DNA of 64,000 nucleotides, from assembly GCA_902777275.1 (NCBI GenBank), contig CACYTI010000015.1:1-64000 (forward strand), written 5' to 3'. Source of the stretch: an uncultured Ruminococcus sp. Its GTDB lineage: Bacteria > Bacillota > Clostridia > Oscillospirales > Acutalibacteraceae. A program made the position numbers and the translations under genes. Under the pieces are notes generated by a model. The model was not told where the DNA came from and searched no databases. It was given only the letters and a program-made list of their open reading frames with translations. The stretch's first letter is position 1. Every line of letters begins with the position of its first letter. Below, piece after piece: positions 53,151 to 61,759 of the stretch.

Positions 53151-53366
53151 TTAGCCAACATGGGCGTCGGCGGTGTCGCCGAAGAAGTTGAATCTGAAAA
53201 GCTTGCTTTCATCATTCTTGTTGTCACAGAAGATGCTCGCCTCGGCGATCTTGCCGCCTTCGATAAGCTTGGTCAAGCCGATGAGCTGGCAAAGCTTTGA
53301 TTTAAGGTTGAGTTTGTCGCCTTCTGTTGTTACAAGGTATACGTTGCCCTCGCAGGTATCAAGCAC
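53151..53366 (-). CDS. Short conserved-looking protein with unclear start
   Basis: Unrecognised. The GTG at 53366 gives MLDTCEGNVYLVTTEGDKLN, LKSKLCQLIGLTKLIEGGKI and ASIFCDNKNDESKLFRFNFF, a well-formed domain. The frame continues upstream for at least 15 more codons (KKQTSRIHETEFLAVLDT), which reads as natural protein, but no ATG, GTG or TTG starts it; an ATA at 53409-53411 occupies the position expected of a start behind CGGAG. Either a start-codon mutation or use of the internal GTG. Confidence 0.55.
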   Translation of the reverse strand: MLDTCEGNVYLVTTEGDKLNLKSKLCQLIGLTKLIEGGKIAEASIFCDNKNDESKLFRFNFFGDTADAHVG

Positions 53367-53414
53367 GGCGAGGAACTCTGTTTCATGTATTCGGCTCGTT
53401 TGTTTTTTTATTAT

Positions 53415-54311
53415 CTCCGTGTTATATTATCTTCAAGCCGAGCGATAAATATTCAGTGCGCCATTTACCATTTGGCAAATCATGATTTATTATCGACCGT
53501 TTGTTATTCGGTTGTAACTGCAGTTGCTTTAGTGAATAAAGCCGATCGTCAGGCGGACTGTTTACCTGACAATCACCATTATACTCAGTTTTTCGGAAAA
53601 GTCAACAATTTTCCCGATTCAGATTTGTGCAAGGCGCTGTTTGAGTATCAAATATTGCCAATTAACATTCTTGCGATTTGTGCATAATGCGCATATAAAT
53701 CAAACCGAAGCTTTTGCACTCAAAATCGTCCGTCCCATTTTTTGGGCAAACGATATAAATAAACAGCCTTTTCCGAAAAATCAAAGTATTCTTTTAACGA
53801 AGTTAAAAACAGGGCCTTTCATAAAAACGCCCAATCCCGACACAAATCGCGGTCCGCCGGACCGCAAGCGTGACGCCCGACCCGATCCGCGGCAGCTTGA
53901 AGCTGCACCCGGTCCGCGTTTCTTGCCGCTGTTTTATTTATGGGTTTTGTTCACGCGTTGGATGTTTCACTTTTAGGAGACGTTTTGACAGGGGCAAGCC
54001 CTGTCACTACAACCAATAACATCATATAGTTCATACAATAACCCAAGGTCAACAGCATATAATTTCAACGGGCACACAAGACAGCCTTTATATCCGCGTT
54101 TGGTAATGCCGTTTAATTCCACACTCCACACTAAAAAACCTTCCTCCAAACCACAGGTTTGAAAGAAGGTCAATTATGGGGAACCTCTAACAATTCTCTG
54201 CCGCGCATAAGCACGGAATCTTCACGGCATAATCTTCCGCACTATGACATTGAATTATTAGAGATTCCCTATACATAACTGTTTATACAGTAATCCTTTA
54301 GCCGTTATTTT
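53415..54311. other. Large gene-free region with repeats
   Basis: 53415-53820 is AT-rich and shows no gene or clear signal except a short TCAGG/CCTGA palindrome near 53550. 53840-54080 holds dispersed hairpins: GGTCC-GCC-GGACC (53851-53863), GCAGCT-TGA-AGCTGC (53892-53906) and GACAGGG-GCAAG-CCCTGTC (53987-54005), plus a stretch related to 50841-50882. 54137-54170 has a CCTTCC-type stem, and 54178-54270 is a MITE copy. Confidence 0.7.
54178..54270. mobile_element. MITE-like element, copy 2 (93 bp)
   Basis: Left end GGGGAACCTCTAACAATTC, right end, inverted, AGGGAATCTCTAATAATTC. The internal CGCGCATAAGCACGGAATC is shared with copy 1. Confidence 0.85.
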
Positions 54312-55598
54312 TTATTCTTGCTCTTCTATTTTCTTTTTCAGCTCTTCTCTGCCAACCGCAAGCATTAGCTTGATGCGGTTCTCCTGATTGACCTTGGGAG
54401 CGCCGGGGTCGTAGTCGATCGTGACGATGTTCGCGTTGGGCTTGACCTCTTTGATTTTGCGGATAGCTCCCTTGCCGTTTATGTGGTTCGGCAGGCAGCC
54501 GAACGGCTGGGTACACACAATGTTCTCGTAGCCCGTTTCGGCAAGCTCAAGCATTTCGGCAGTGAGCAGCCAGCCCTCGCCCATCTTGCTGCCGTAGCCG
54601 ATAACGCCCTTTACAAGCTCTTTTGTGTGGGCATATTTATGCGGCGGAACAAAATTGAACCTCTCCGCCGACTCTATCATCAGCGTTTCCAGACTTGTGA
54701 TGTAATCGAGGAGCCGTTTGCAGAACTCATATTTGATTCGGTTGCCGCCGAACATCTTGTAGTCCTCAATGCGGTTATCGACCTTGAACGAAGCGAAGCC
54801 CATAAGGCCGGGCAGACAGACCTCGCAATCCTGCTCGGCTAAAAAATCCTCAAGACCGTTGTTCGCCATTCGGGAATATTTTACGTAGATCTCACCGACA
54901 ATACCCACCTTTACCTTGGGCACGCGGTTCAGCGCGATTTTTGAGAAATCCTTTGTCAGCTTGTGAAGGTTCTCGTCAACCTCCTCAAGCGTATAGCCCT
55001 TGCCGTCGATAAGCAAATTCGAGATCCTGTCGCTCCAGCTTTCGACAAGAGCCATTGTTTCGCCCTTGTTTACCTCGTAGGGCTTTGTCTGGTTTGACAG
55101 AAGCATAAGCTGGTCGCCGTAAACCAAGCCGCCAACAAAACGCCTGATAAGCGGCAGGGTGAGAGAAAAGCCGCTGTTTTTTTCCATGCCGAAGCTGAGA
55201 GAAATTACGGGTACAAATGCGAAGCCCGCTTTTTTGAGCGCCTTGCGCAGCAGGTGGATATAGTTTGAGGCGCGGCAGCCGCCGCCCGTCTGAGTCATCA
55301 TCAGCGCGGTTTTGTGAACGTCGTATTTGCCGCTTTGAAGCGCGTTGATGAACTGCCCGATAACGAGCAGCGCGGGGTAGCAGGTGTCGTTGTGAACATA
55401 TTTCAGTCCCGTTTGGGCTATTTCGGGACCCGTGGTTTCAAGCAGCTCACAGTTGTAGCCGAAGCTGCGGAACACAGAGGCGAGAATGCGGAAGTGAATG
55501 GGCGCCATGTTGGGCATTAGGATTTTGTAGCCCTCGCGCTTCATCTGCTTTGTAAACATCAGGCGCCCTGTTTTTTTGTCATACTTTAATTCAGCCAT
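54312..55598 (-). CDS. 2-hydroxyacyl-CoA dehydratase-related protein (HgdB/DUF2229-like)
   Basis: 428 residues. Sequence features: PNMAPIHFRILASVFRSFGY, DTCYPALLVIGQFINAL, and the iron-sulfur-type cysteines in TQTGGGCRASNYIHLLRKAL. This is the C-terminal module of the long activase-related proteins of Clostridia, here a separate gene. Partner of the 967-residue protein encoded 20 bp upstream. The substrate is unknown. Confidence 0.8.
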   Translation of the reverse strand: MAELKYDKKTGRLMFTKQMKREGYKILMPNMAPIHFRILASVFRSFGYNCELLETTGPEIAQTGLKYVHNDTCYPALLVIGQFINALQSGKYDVHKTALMMTQTGGGCRASNYIHLLRKALKKAGFAFVPVISLSFGMEKNSGFSLTLPLIRRFVGGLVYGDQLMLLSNQTKPYEVNKGETMALVESWSDRISNLLIDGKGYTLEEVDENLHKLTKDFSKIALNRVPKVKVGIVGEIYVKYSRMANNGLEDFLAEQDCEVCLPGLMGFASFKVDNRIEDYKMFGGNRIKYEFCKRLLDYITSLETLMIESAERFNFVPPHKYAHTKELVKGVIGYGSKMGEGWLLTAEMLELAETGYENIVCTQPFGCLPNHINGKGAIRKIKEVKPNANIVTIDYDPGAPKVNQENRIKLMLAVGREELKKKIEEQE

Positions 55599-55618
55599 AA
55601 TTCAATCCTTTTCCGCCG

Positions 55619-58522
55619 TCAATCGGTGTCGATCGCGGCAAGCAGGCTCCTTATTCTGATTTTCACCGCGCCGAGGTTGGTGATCTCGTCAATTTTTATC
55701 TGAGTGTAAATTTTGCTTTCGTTTTCAAGGATCTCGCGCACCTCGTCGGTCGTTATCGCGTCAACTCCGCAGCCGAAGGAAACAAGCTGCACAAGCTCCA
55801 TATCCTTGCGCGTCGTCACGTACTTGGCGGCGGCGTATAGCCGTGAATGATAAGTCCACTGGTTCAGCACGTGGGTGGTAAAGGCGTTAACACGCGGAGA
55901 TATAACGTCCTCGCTGACGATAGCAACGTCAAAGCCCGCGATAAGCTTGTCTATGCCGTGGTTTATTTCGGGGTCGATGTGATACGGTCTGCCGGCTAAC
56001 ACAAATATTTTTTTGCCCTCTTTTTCGGCGCGGGCAATTATCTCGTCGCCCTTTTTGCGCACCTTTGTCATGTAGGCGTCATACTCCTCGTAGGCGCGCT
56101 TGGCGGCGATCCTGACTTCGTTCAGCGAAAGGTCGGGAAAGTAGAAGGAAAGCCGCTCATAAGCTTTTTTGGGGAAATCCTTCGGACGGTGAATGCCGAA
56201 ATATTCCTTGATAAAGTTGACCTTGCGCACATCCTTCATGTTGTTTTTTATAACCTCGGGATAATACGCCACAACGGGACAGTTATAGTGATTGTCGCCG
56301 AGCCGCTCGTCAAAATTATATGAAAGACACGGATAGAAGATATTCTCGATTCCGTTGTCGATAAGAGTCTGAACATGGCCGTGCATAAGCTTGGCGGGGA
56401 AGCAGACGGTGTCGCTCGGAATCGTCTGCTGACCGCGCTGATAAAGCTTGCGGTCGGAGGCGGGGGAGTGGTGCACCTCAAATTTAAGCTCGGTGAAAAA
56501 GCGGTACCAGAACGGGTAAAGCTCATACATATTAAGACCCATCGGTATCCCTAACTTGCCGCGGATACCCTCAACGGGCTTGTAGGCGTTGATAAGTCCG
56601 AGCTTGTAGGCGTACATATTCAAATCGGACGACGGAGCCTTTTTGGTTACGGGGCGTTCGCAGCGGTTGCCCGCTATGAAGCGTCTGCCGCTGCCGAAGG
56701 AATTCACCGTGAGACGGCAGTTGTTGCTGCACAGTCCGCAGTTTGTCACCTTGATCTCGTGCACAAAATTCCTAAGATCCTCGGCGTTCGCGAGTTTGCT
56801 TTTGCCCTTTCCGCCCGATTTGCGTCTGGCGTACAGAGCCGCGCCGTAAGCGCCCATAAGACCCGCTATGTTCGGGCGCACGACGTTTGTGCCCATTTCC
56901 ATTTCAAAGGCGCGGAGCACCGCGTCGTTTAGGAAGGTTCCTCCCTGAACGACTATCCTCTTGCCCAGCTCGTCGGGGCCCGAGGCGCGGATAACCTTGT
57001 AGAGCGCGTTTTTGACGACGCTTAGCGACAGTCCCGCCGAGATATCCTCTATCGTCGCGCCGTCCTTCTGCGCCTGCTTGACGCTTGAATTCATAAACAC
57101 CGTGCAGCGCGAGCCGAGGTCAACGGGCCGCTCCGCGAAAAGACCGAGAGCGGAAAACTCCTCGATCTCATATCCGAGGGCGTTTGCGAAGGTCTGCAAA
57201 AAGCTTCCGCAGCCCGACGAGCACGCCTCGTTGAGAAAAATATTGTCGATTGCGCCGTTGTGGATCTTAAAGCACTTTATGTCCTGTCCGCCTATATCAA
57301 TGATAAACTCGACGTCAGGCATAAAATACTTTGCGGCGGTAAAGTGTGCGATCGTTTCAACAACGCCGTAATCCGCATCAAAGGCGTTTTTTATTATGTC
57401 CTCGCCGTATCCCGTGACCGCGCTTGAAACAACGTTCAAGTCGGGATTGACGGCGTAGATCTCCTCCAAAAACTCCTTTATTATCTCTACGGGATTGCCC
57501 TTGGAGGGAAGATATTTTGAATGGAGAAGCTCGCCCCTGTCGTTGAGCACTACGCCCTTGACGGTGGTGGAGCCCGCGTCCATTCCTATATATGCGCTGC
57601 CGGTGTAGCCCTTGAGCTCCATTTGGCTGACGTTTGCTTTATCGTGGCGGGCTTTGAACGCCTCATACTCCGCGCGGCTCTCAAACAGAGGACGGTTAAA
57701 CGCGAAGTTGCCCGAGCCGCGGTAATTTTTAACCTTTTCTATAACATCGTCGTAGTTTATCCTTTGCTCGGCACACAAAGCAGCTCCCGCCGCTACGTAA
57801 TACAGCGAGTTTTCGGGGCAGATGCCCTTTGTGTTCAGTGTGCGGTCAAAGCAGCGGCGAAGCTCGCTCATAAACGTGAGAGGCCCGCCAAGGTATACGA
57901 TCTGACCCTCGATCTCCCTTCCCTGAGCCAAGCCCGCGACGGTCTGGCTTACTACGGCTTTGAAAATACTTTCTGCGATGTCGCTTTTGCGCGCGCCCTG
58001 ATTCAGAAGCGGCTGAATATCGGTTTTCGCGAAAACGCCGCAGCGCGAGGCGATGGTATAGGTTTTTTCATACTGAGCCGCAAGCCCGTCCATCTCTTCA
58101 AGGGGGACGTTGAGAAGCGTAGCCATCTGGTCGATAAACGCGCCCGTACCTCCGGCGCAGGTGCCGTTCATGCGCACCTCAAGCCCGTTGGTCAGAAAGA
58201 GTATTTTTGCGTCCTCTCCGCCCAGCTCGATAACAACGTCGGTGCCGGGAATAAAGGTGTTTGCCGCAACTCTGGTGGCGTAAACCTCCTGAACAAAATC
58301 TATGCCGCAGTCCTGCGCCACGCCCATTCCGGCAGAGCCCGAAAGCGCGACCGGGGCGCTTTCAATGCCGGGGATCTTGCCGCGCACGCGGTTGAGTATC
58401 TCGGCGATTTTGTCGGTTATCTGAGAAAGATGCCGCTCATATGTACTGTAAATCAGTTTGTTTTCTTCGTCAAGCACAACGCACTTAATTGTCGTTGAGC
58501 CGATGTCAAGTCCTACCTTCAA
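55619..58522 (-). CDS. 2-hydroxyacyl-CoA dehydratase activase, tandem ASKHA ATPase
   Basis: 967 residues with two BadF/BadG/HgdC-type ATPase domains: LDIGSTTIKCVVLD at residue 4 and GMDAGSTTVKGVVLND near 318. Between and after are GGTGAFIDQMATLLN and EACSSGCGSFLQTFANALG, the cysteine-bearing cluster region. The C-terminal third is DUF2229-like (TNCGLCSNNCRLTV, QQTIPSDTVCFPAKLMHGHV). Such activases transfer electrons to 2-hydroxyacyl-CoA dehydratases with ATP hydrolysis. No dehydratase subunit gene is in the window. A strong promoter lies upstream. Confidence 0.88.
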   Translation of the reverse strand: MKVGLDIGSTTIKCVVLDEENKLIYSTYERHLSQITDKIAEILNRVRGKIPGIESAPVALSGSAGMGVAQDCGIDFVQEVYATRVAANTFIPGTDVVIELGGEDAKILFLTNGLEVRMNGTCAGGTGAFIDQMATLLNVPLEEMDGLAAQYEKTYTIASRCGVFAKTDIQPLLNQGARKSDIAESIFKAVVSQTVAGLAQGREIEGQIVYLGGPLTFMSELRRCFDRTLNTKGICPENSLYYVAAGAALCAEQRINYDDVIEKVKNYRGSGNFAFNRPLFESRAEYEAFKARHDKANVSQMELKGYTGSAYIGMDAGSTTVKGVVLNDRGELLHSKYLPSKGNPVEIIKEFLEEIYAVNPDLNVVSSAVTGYGEDIIKNAFDADYGVVETIAHFTAAKYFMPDVEFIIDIGGQDIKCFKIHNGAIDNIFLNEACSSGCGSFLQTFANALGYEIEEFSALGLFAERPVDLGSRCTVFMNSSVKQAQKDGATIEDISAGLSLSVVKNALYKVIRASGPDELGKRIVVQGGTFLNDAVLRAFEMEMGTNVVRPNIAGLMGAYGAALYARRKSGGKGKSKLANAEDLRNFVHEIKVTNCGLCSNNCRLTVNSFGSGRRFIAGNRCERPVTKKAPSSDLNMYAYKLGLINAYKPVEGIRGKLGIPMGLNMYELYPFWYRFFTELKFEVHHSPASDRKLYQRGQQTIPSDTVCFPAKLMHGHVQTLIDNGIENIFYPCLSYNFDERLGDNHYNCPVVAYYPEVIKNNMKDVRKVNFIKEYFGIHRPKDFPKKAYERLSFYFPDLSLNEVRIAAKRAYEEYDAYMTKVRKKGDEIIARAEKEGKKIFVLAGRPYHIDPEINHGIDKLIAGFDVAIVSEDVISPRVNAFTTHVLNQWTYHSRLYAAAKYVTTRKDMELVQLVSFGCGVDAITTDEVREILENESKIYTQIKIDEITNLGAVKIRIRSLLAAIDTD

Positions 58523-58649
58523 AACACAGCCTCCGTTACAAAGCGTCTACTTTCGCCGTAATAAGCGGTTTGGGGCAGAGCGGCGGCTTTATACTATTAA
58601 TAAGCGTATAAGCGCGCGGAAACACTTCCCCAAAATGCACATACAATTC

Positions 58650-58678
58650 ATTATAGTATTTTTATTATGGTTTGTCAA
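58650..58678 (-). promoter_or_regulatory. Consensus promoter of the activase operon
   Basis: On the minus strand TTGACA (58678-58673), 17-base spacer, TATAAT (58655-58650): a full consensus match. Confidence 0.9.
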
Positions 58679-58707
58679 TCTTTTTTATTTTTATGAAATT
58701 TGACAAA

Positions 58708-58738
58708 CGTGCAGACAGTGACAAGCCATGTCTGCACG
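58708..58738 (-). terminator. Hairpin between lipoprotein and activase genes
   Basis: CGTGCAGACA/TGTCTGCACG, 10-bp perfect stem. On the minus strand it is followed by a T-rich stretch and would end the lipoprotein transcript. Confidence 0.65.
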
Positions 58739-58839
58739 CACAAGATAAATAAGTTTTGGAACCGCTGATATAGCCGCAGAACACAGCCTCCAAAGCCCGC
58801 AGCATTACAACTCCGGTGCGAAGCGCCCCGGTTGCTAAA

Positions 58840-59259
58840 CTAACCTTTTTTAAACTCTAACTTTGTAGTGCCGCCCGAAAGCGTCAGATTTCCCGATTTT
58901 TCAAGCTTCACGTCTACGGGCTGGGACTCGGATTCGGAAGCCTCCAGAATCTTTTCGTTTATCACGGTTTTGTCGCTGTTCTGTATCTGTTTCTGACTGT
59001 CCACGTATAAAACCATGCTGTCGCTGCCCGTTATTTTGCCGTGACCCTCCATTACGGTGGTTGTATCGTCGCCCGTCATCGTATAGGTGAAATCGGTGCC
59101 GTCAATTTCAATAACGACCTCGCTGAAGCCCATTTTAGCCGGGATTTTCACGCAGCTCCACTTGCCGTCAAACGAACTCTTTGAGCCGCAGGCGCACAAT
59201 ATTGCTGCGCAGATAACCAAAATCAGCGCGGACGCGAGAGCGGTTTTTGCTTTTTTCAT
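58840..59259 (-). CDS. Small lipoprotein
   Basis: 139 residues. Signal sequence ALASALILVICAAILCACGSK with lipobox LCAC. The mature part starts DGKWSCVKIPAKMGF, contains short beta strands (EIDGTDFTYTMTGDDTTTVM) and ends in SGGTTKLEFKKG, a beta-barrel-like small domain often found in Clostridial lipoproteins (lipocalin-like). Function unknown. AAGGAT ribosome site. Confidence 0.75.
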   Translation of the reverse strand: MKKAKTALASALILVICAAILCACGSKSSFDGKWSCVKIPAKMGFSEVVIEIDGTDFTYTMTGDDTTTVMEGHGKITGSDSMVLYVDSQKQIQNSDKTVINEKILEASESESQPVDVKLEKSGNLTLSGGTTKLEFKKG

Positions 59260-59689
59260 TTTGTGATCCTTCTTTCATTATGGAATCTCTGATGATCCAA
59301 TGTCGTGCATAAGCAAGGAATTGTTAGAGATTCCCTTTAAATTTGTCCGTTATATTATAGCTTACATAAAGCAACAAGTCAACCTTCTGCCCGTTGCCGC
59401 GGAAGGGCGATCCGCGCTTTGTAACGGCATAAAAAACCTTCCTTCTCCGCACGCGTCGGACAGCGCCGTTGAAGGAAGTCTTATTATGGTGTTATCAATA
59501 GGCGCTATGCCCCGTCGCGGCAACGACCGCCCTGCCTTATCGCGGCAACGACCGTTGGAAAAATTGCGCTTTTTTGTTATTCATGCGTTTTGTGTTACAG
59601 GAAAATTACAAATCTGACGCATTAATATTACGAAATCGTATTATTATGAAAAAACGCAAAAAAACGCAATAATTCGCAAAAAATAGATG
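59260..59689. repeat. MITE copy and composite repeat
   Basis: MITE-like copy 3 (59282-59335): GGAATCTCTGATGATCC at the left and GAATTGTTAGAGATTCCC at the right, 54 bp. A composite repeat follows at 59390-59545 with a CCTTCC/GGAAG stem, ATAGGCGC, and CGTCGCGGCAACGACC pieces. No gene was seen. Confidence 0.75.
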
Positions 59690-59718
59690 TTGACAAACCG
59701 CGAACGCTGTGATATAAT
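59690..59718 (+). promoter_or_regulatory. Perfect consensus promoter of the 5S gene
   Basis: TTGACA (59690-59695), 17-base spacer, TATAAT (59713-59718). A full match to the vegetative consensus, as expected for a stable RNA gene. Confidence 0.95.
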
Positions 59719-59747
59719 CTCATTCGTTCTCAAAAAACAGATAAACA

Positions 59748-59865
59748 GTTGGTGTTGATGACGCAGGGGGTCCACCCGTTCCCATACCGAACACGGAAGT
59801 TAAGCCCTGTAGTGCCGACGATAGTAGTCCGGCGACGGGCTGTGAAAATAGGAAAATGCCAACAC
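59748..59865 (+). rRNA. rrf: 5S ribosomal RNA (solitary gene)
   Basis: About 118 nt. The terminal stem GTTGGTGTT/AATGCCAAC (with G-U pairs) encloses the canonical 5S core CCGAACACGGAAGTTAAGCC. It has its own promoter and terminator and is not adjacent to 16S or 23S sequence. The 3' end slightly precedes the terminator at 59872. Confidence 0.95.
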
Positions 59866-59871
59866 ATAAGG

Positions 59872-59900
59872 CGTCCATCCAGCAGGGTGGGCGTTTTTTT
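59872..59900 (+). terminator. Terminator of the 5S gene
   Basis: CGTCCATCC/GGGTGGGCG stem (one G-U pair region) followed by seven T. Confidence 0.9.
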
Positions 59901-59927
59901 ATCTTAAAAAGCCGGGGAGCTGATACC

Positions 59928-60995
59928 ATGAGTTGTTTTAGTGATCTTTTTGAACCCGAAACGGGAGTTTGGCGCGTTCTGAGCAAATGCGAGAAGCCCA
60001 TAGCTCTTTACGGCATGGGCGACGGCGCCGACAAGGTGCTCTCGGCGTTTGAACGCTTCGGGATAAAGCCCGCTGCTGTAATGGCGAGCGACGATTTTGT
60101 GCGCGGGCAAAGCTTTCACGGCTTTAGAGTAAAAAGGTTAGGCGAGCTTGAAGCCGAGCTTGGAGAGTTTACGGTCGCGCTGTGCTTTGCGAGTCAGCTT
60201 CCCGGGGTCATAGCGTCGATAAAAAATGTCGCGTCGCGCCACAGGCTGCTCGTCCCAACGGTTCCCGTTTTCGGAGATACGCTGTTTGACGGAGATTTTA
60301 TCCGCGATAACCTTCAACAAATCGAAGCCGCCTTCGGTTTGTTCGGGGACGATTTGTCGCGGCGGGTCTATACATCTGTTCTGAATTTTTACCACACGGG
60401 CGACATTTCGCTCCTTGACGGTATCACCACCCCGAAGAGCGAGGCGTTTGAAAGCATTCTGAAGATTGGTGACAACGAGTTTTATGTGGATTTAGGTGCG
60501 TACAACGGGGACACGATCGACGAGTTCCTGCGCTTCGGCGGCGGAGCCTACCGAAAAATCCTCGCGCTTGAGCCGAACGCCAAAAATTACTCAAAGCTCT
60601 GCGCCCGCTGCGGTAATATGGAGCGGACGAGGCTGCTGCAGCTCGGCGCGTGGAGCTGCGACACGACGCTGCTTTTTAACAATAAGGCGGGAAGGAACAG
60701 CGCGATAGCCGAAAAGGGCACGGAAACCCGCGTGGCGGCAATGGACAGCCTGCTTGACGGTGAAAAGCCCGACTACATCAAAGCAGACGTTGAGGGCGCG
60801 GAATACGAAACTCTTACAGGCTTGAAAAATACTCTTGCGCACTGCAAGCCAAAGCTGAATTTCTCCGCATATCACCGCTTTGAGGATTTGTTCAGACTTC
60901 CGCTTTTGATAAAAGAGCTGAACCCCAGCTATAAAATATATCTGCGCCGCCACCCGTACATCCCTGCATGGGATACAAATTTGTACTGCGTTTGA
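59928..60995 (+). CDS. FkbM-family methyltransferase
   Basis: 355 residues; ATG at 59928 behind GGGGAGC, chosen over frames overlapping the 5S gene. The C-terminal domain is the FkbM methyltransferase: YVDLGAYNGDTIDEFLR (SAM motif I), ILALEPNAKNYSKLC and YIKADVEGAEYETLTG. The N-terminal 150 residues resemble a nucleotide-sugar-modifying or sensor domain (PIALYGMGDGADKVLSAFER). Such enzymes methylate sugars or other hydroxyls, possibly of a surface polysaccharide. Confidence 0.87.
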   Translation: MSCFSDLFEPETGVWRVLSKCEKPIALYGMGDGADKVLSAFERFGIKPAAVMASDDFVRGQSFHGFRVKRLGELEAELGEFTVALCFASQLPGVIASIKNVASRHRLLVPTVPVFGDTLFDGDFIRDNLQQIEAAFGLFGDDLSRRVYTSVLNFYHTGDISLLDGITTPKSEAFESILKIGDNEFYVDLGAYNGDTIDEFLRFGGGAYRKILALEPNAKNYSKLCARCGNMERTRLLQLGAWSCDTTLLFNNKAGRNSAIAEKGTETRVAAMDSLLDGEKPDYIKADVEGAEYETLTGLKNTLAHCKPKLNFSAYHRFEDLFRLPLLIKELNPSYKIYLRRHPYIPAWDTNLYCV

Positions 60996-61007
60996 TTATA
61001 GCTTATA

Positions 61008-61712
61008 TTACGCGCCGGTTATATTCATCATTTTTTCGGCTATCGAATCAGCTATGATTTTCATTCCGTCTTTATTTGGGTGAGAGCCGTCAATTGTCGG
61101 AATGTTGATTGCGTTTTCGTGCAAATCAATTATACCGCATTGACGTCTTGCGGCTGTGTCGCGTATAATTCTGTTAAAGACTTCAATGCTGTTTCCGCGC
61201 CATATTTTCGGAAAAACAAAGTCCGGGTTATTCGGTATATAAGCCGAAAACAAAGTGCAGCAATATATCTTCGCCTTCGGATACGTATTTTTCAGCTTTT
61301 CAAGCATATAGTCATAGGCGTCGTTGAACACATACGGGTTCCGTTCATTCGCACAGCCGTCTTGCTTTGCCGCGCATACGCCGTACCCCCAGTCGTTATA
61401 CCCTAACATCACGATGATCAGATCGGGCTTTTTCCGCTTTTTTCTCAAATTATTTATTCTTTCATCGCTGATCCCGGACGGAAAAAGCTGATTATGATGC
61501 GGAAGCTTCGTTACACGGCTCCCGGACCATGAATCATTTACAAGTAATTTCGCTCCGAGATGATCGATCAATTGTCCCCACCAGGTGTCGGAAAACTCTC
61601 TTACGCCGGAACGCACGCAATTCGTTCCTTCATAAAAAACATTGTAGTTTTCCGGATTCCAACCCGAAAGCGTGCTTATCGAGTCTCCGAAGATTGATAC
61701 ATATTTTTTCAA
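61008..61712 (-). CDS. SGNH/GDSL-family hydrolase
   Basis: 234 residues. Catalytic blocks: SIFGDSISTLSG (Ser), WSGSRV, MLGYNDWG (Asn) and DGSHPNKDG (Asp and His). No signal peptide, so it is cytoplasmic. Substrates of the family include acyl esters and acetylated sugars. The gene is convergent with the FkbM gene, 12 bp apart. Confidence 0.88.
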   Translation of the reverse strand: MKKYVSIFGDSISTLSGWNPENYNVFYEGTNCVRSGVREFSDTWWGQLIDHLGAKLLVNDSWSGSRVTKLPHHNQLFPSGISDERINNLRKKRKKPDLIIVMLGYNDWGYGVCAAKQDGCANERNPYVFNDAYDYMLEKLKNTYPKAKIYCCTLFSAYIPNNPDFVFPKIWRGNSIEVFNRIIRDTAARRQCGIIDLHENAINIPTIDGSHPNKDGMKIIADSIAEKMMNITGA

Positions 61713-61759
61713 TTCTTTTTTCCTTTCGTTATGAGGTTGTTCATATTATATCAAATTTC

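Noticed and set aside
57521..58498. 325-codon plus-strand frame
   Set aside because: Antisense to the activase gene, which has clear domains and a promoter; no ribosome site or motif on this strand.
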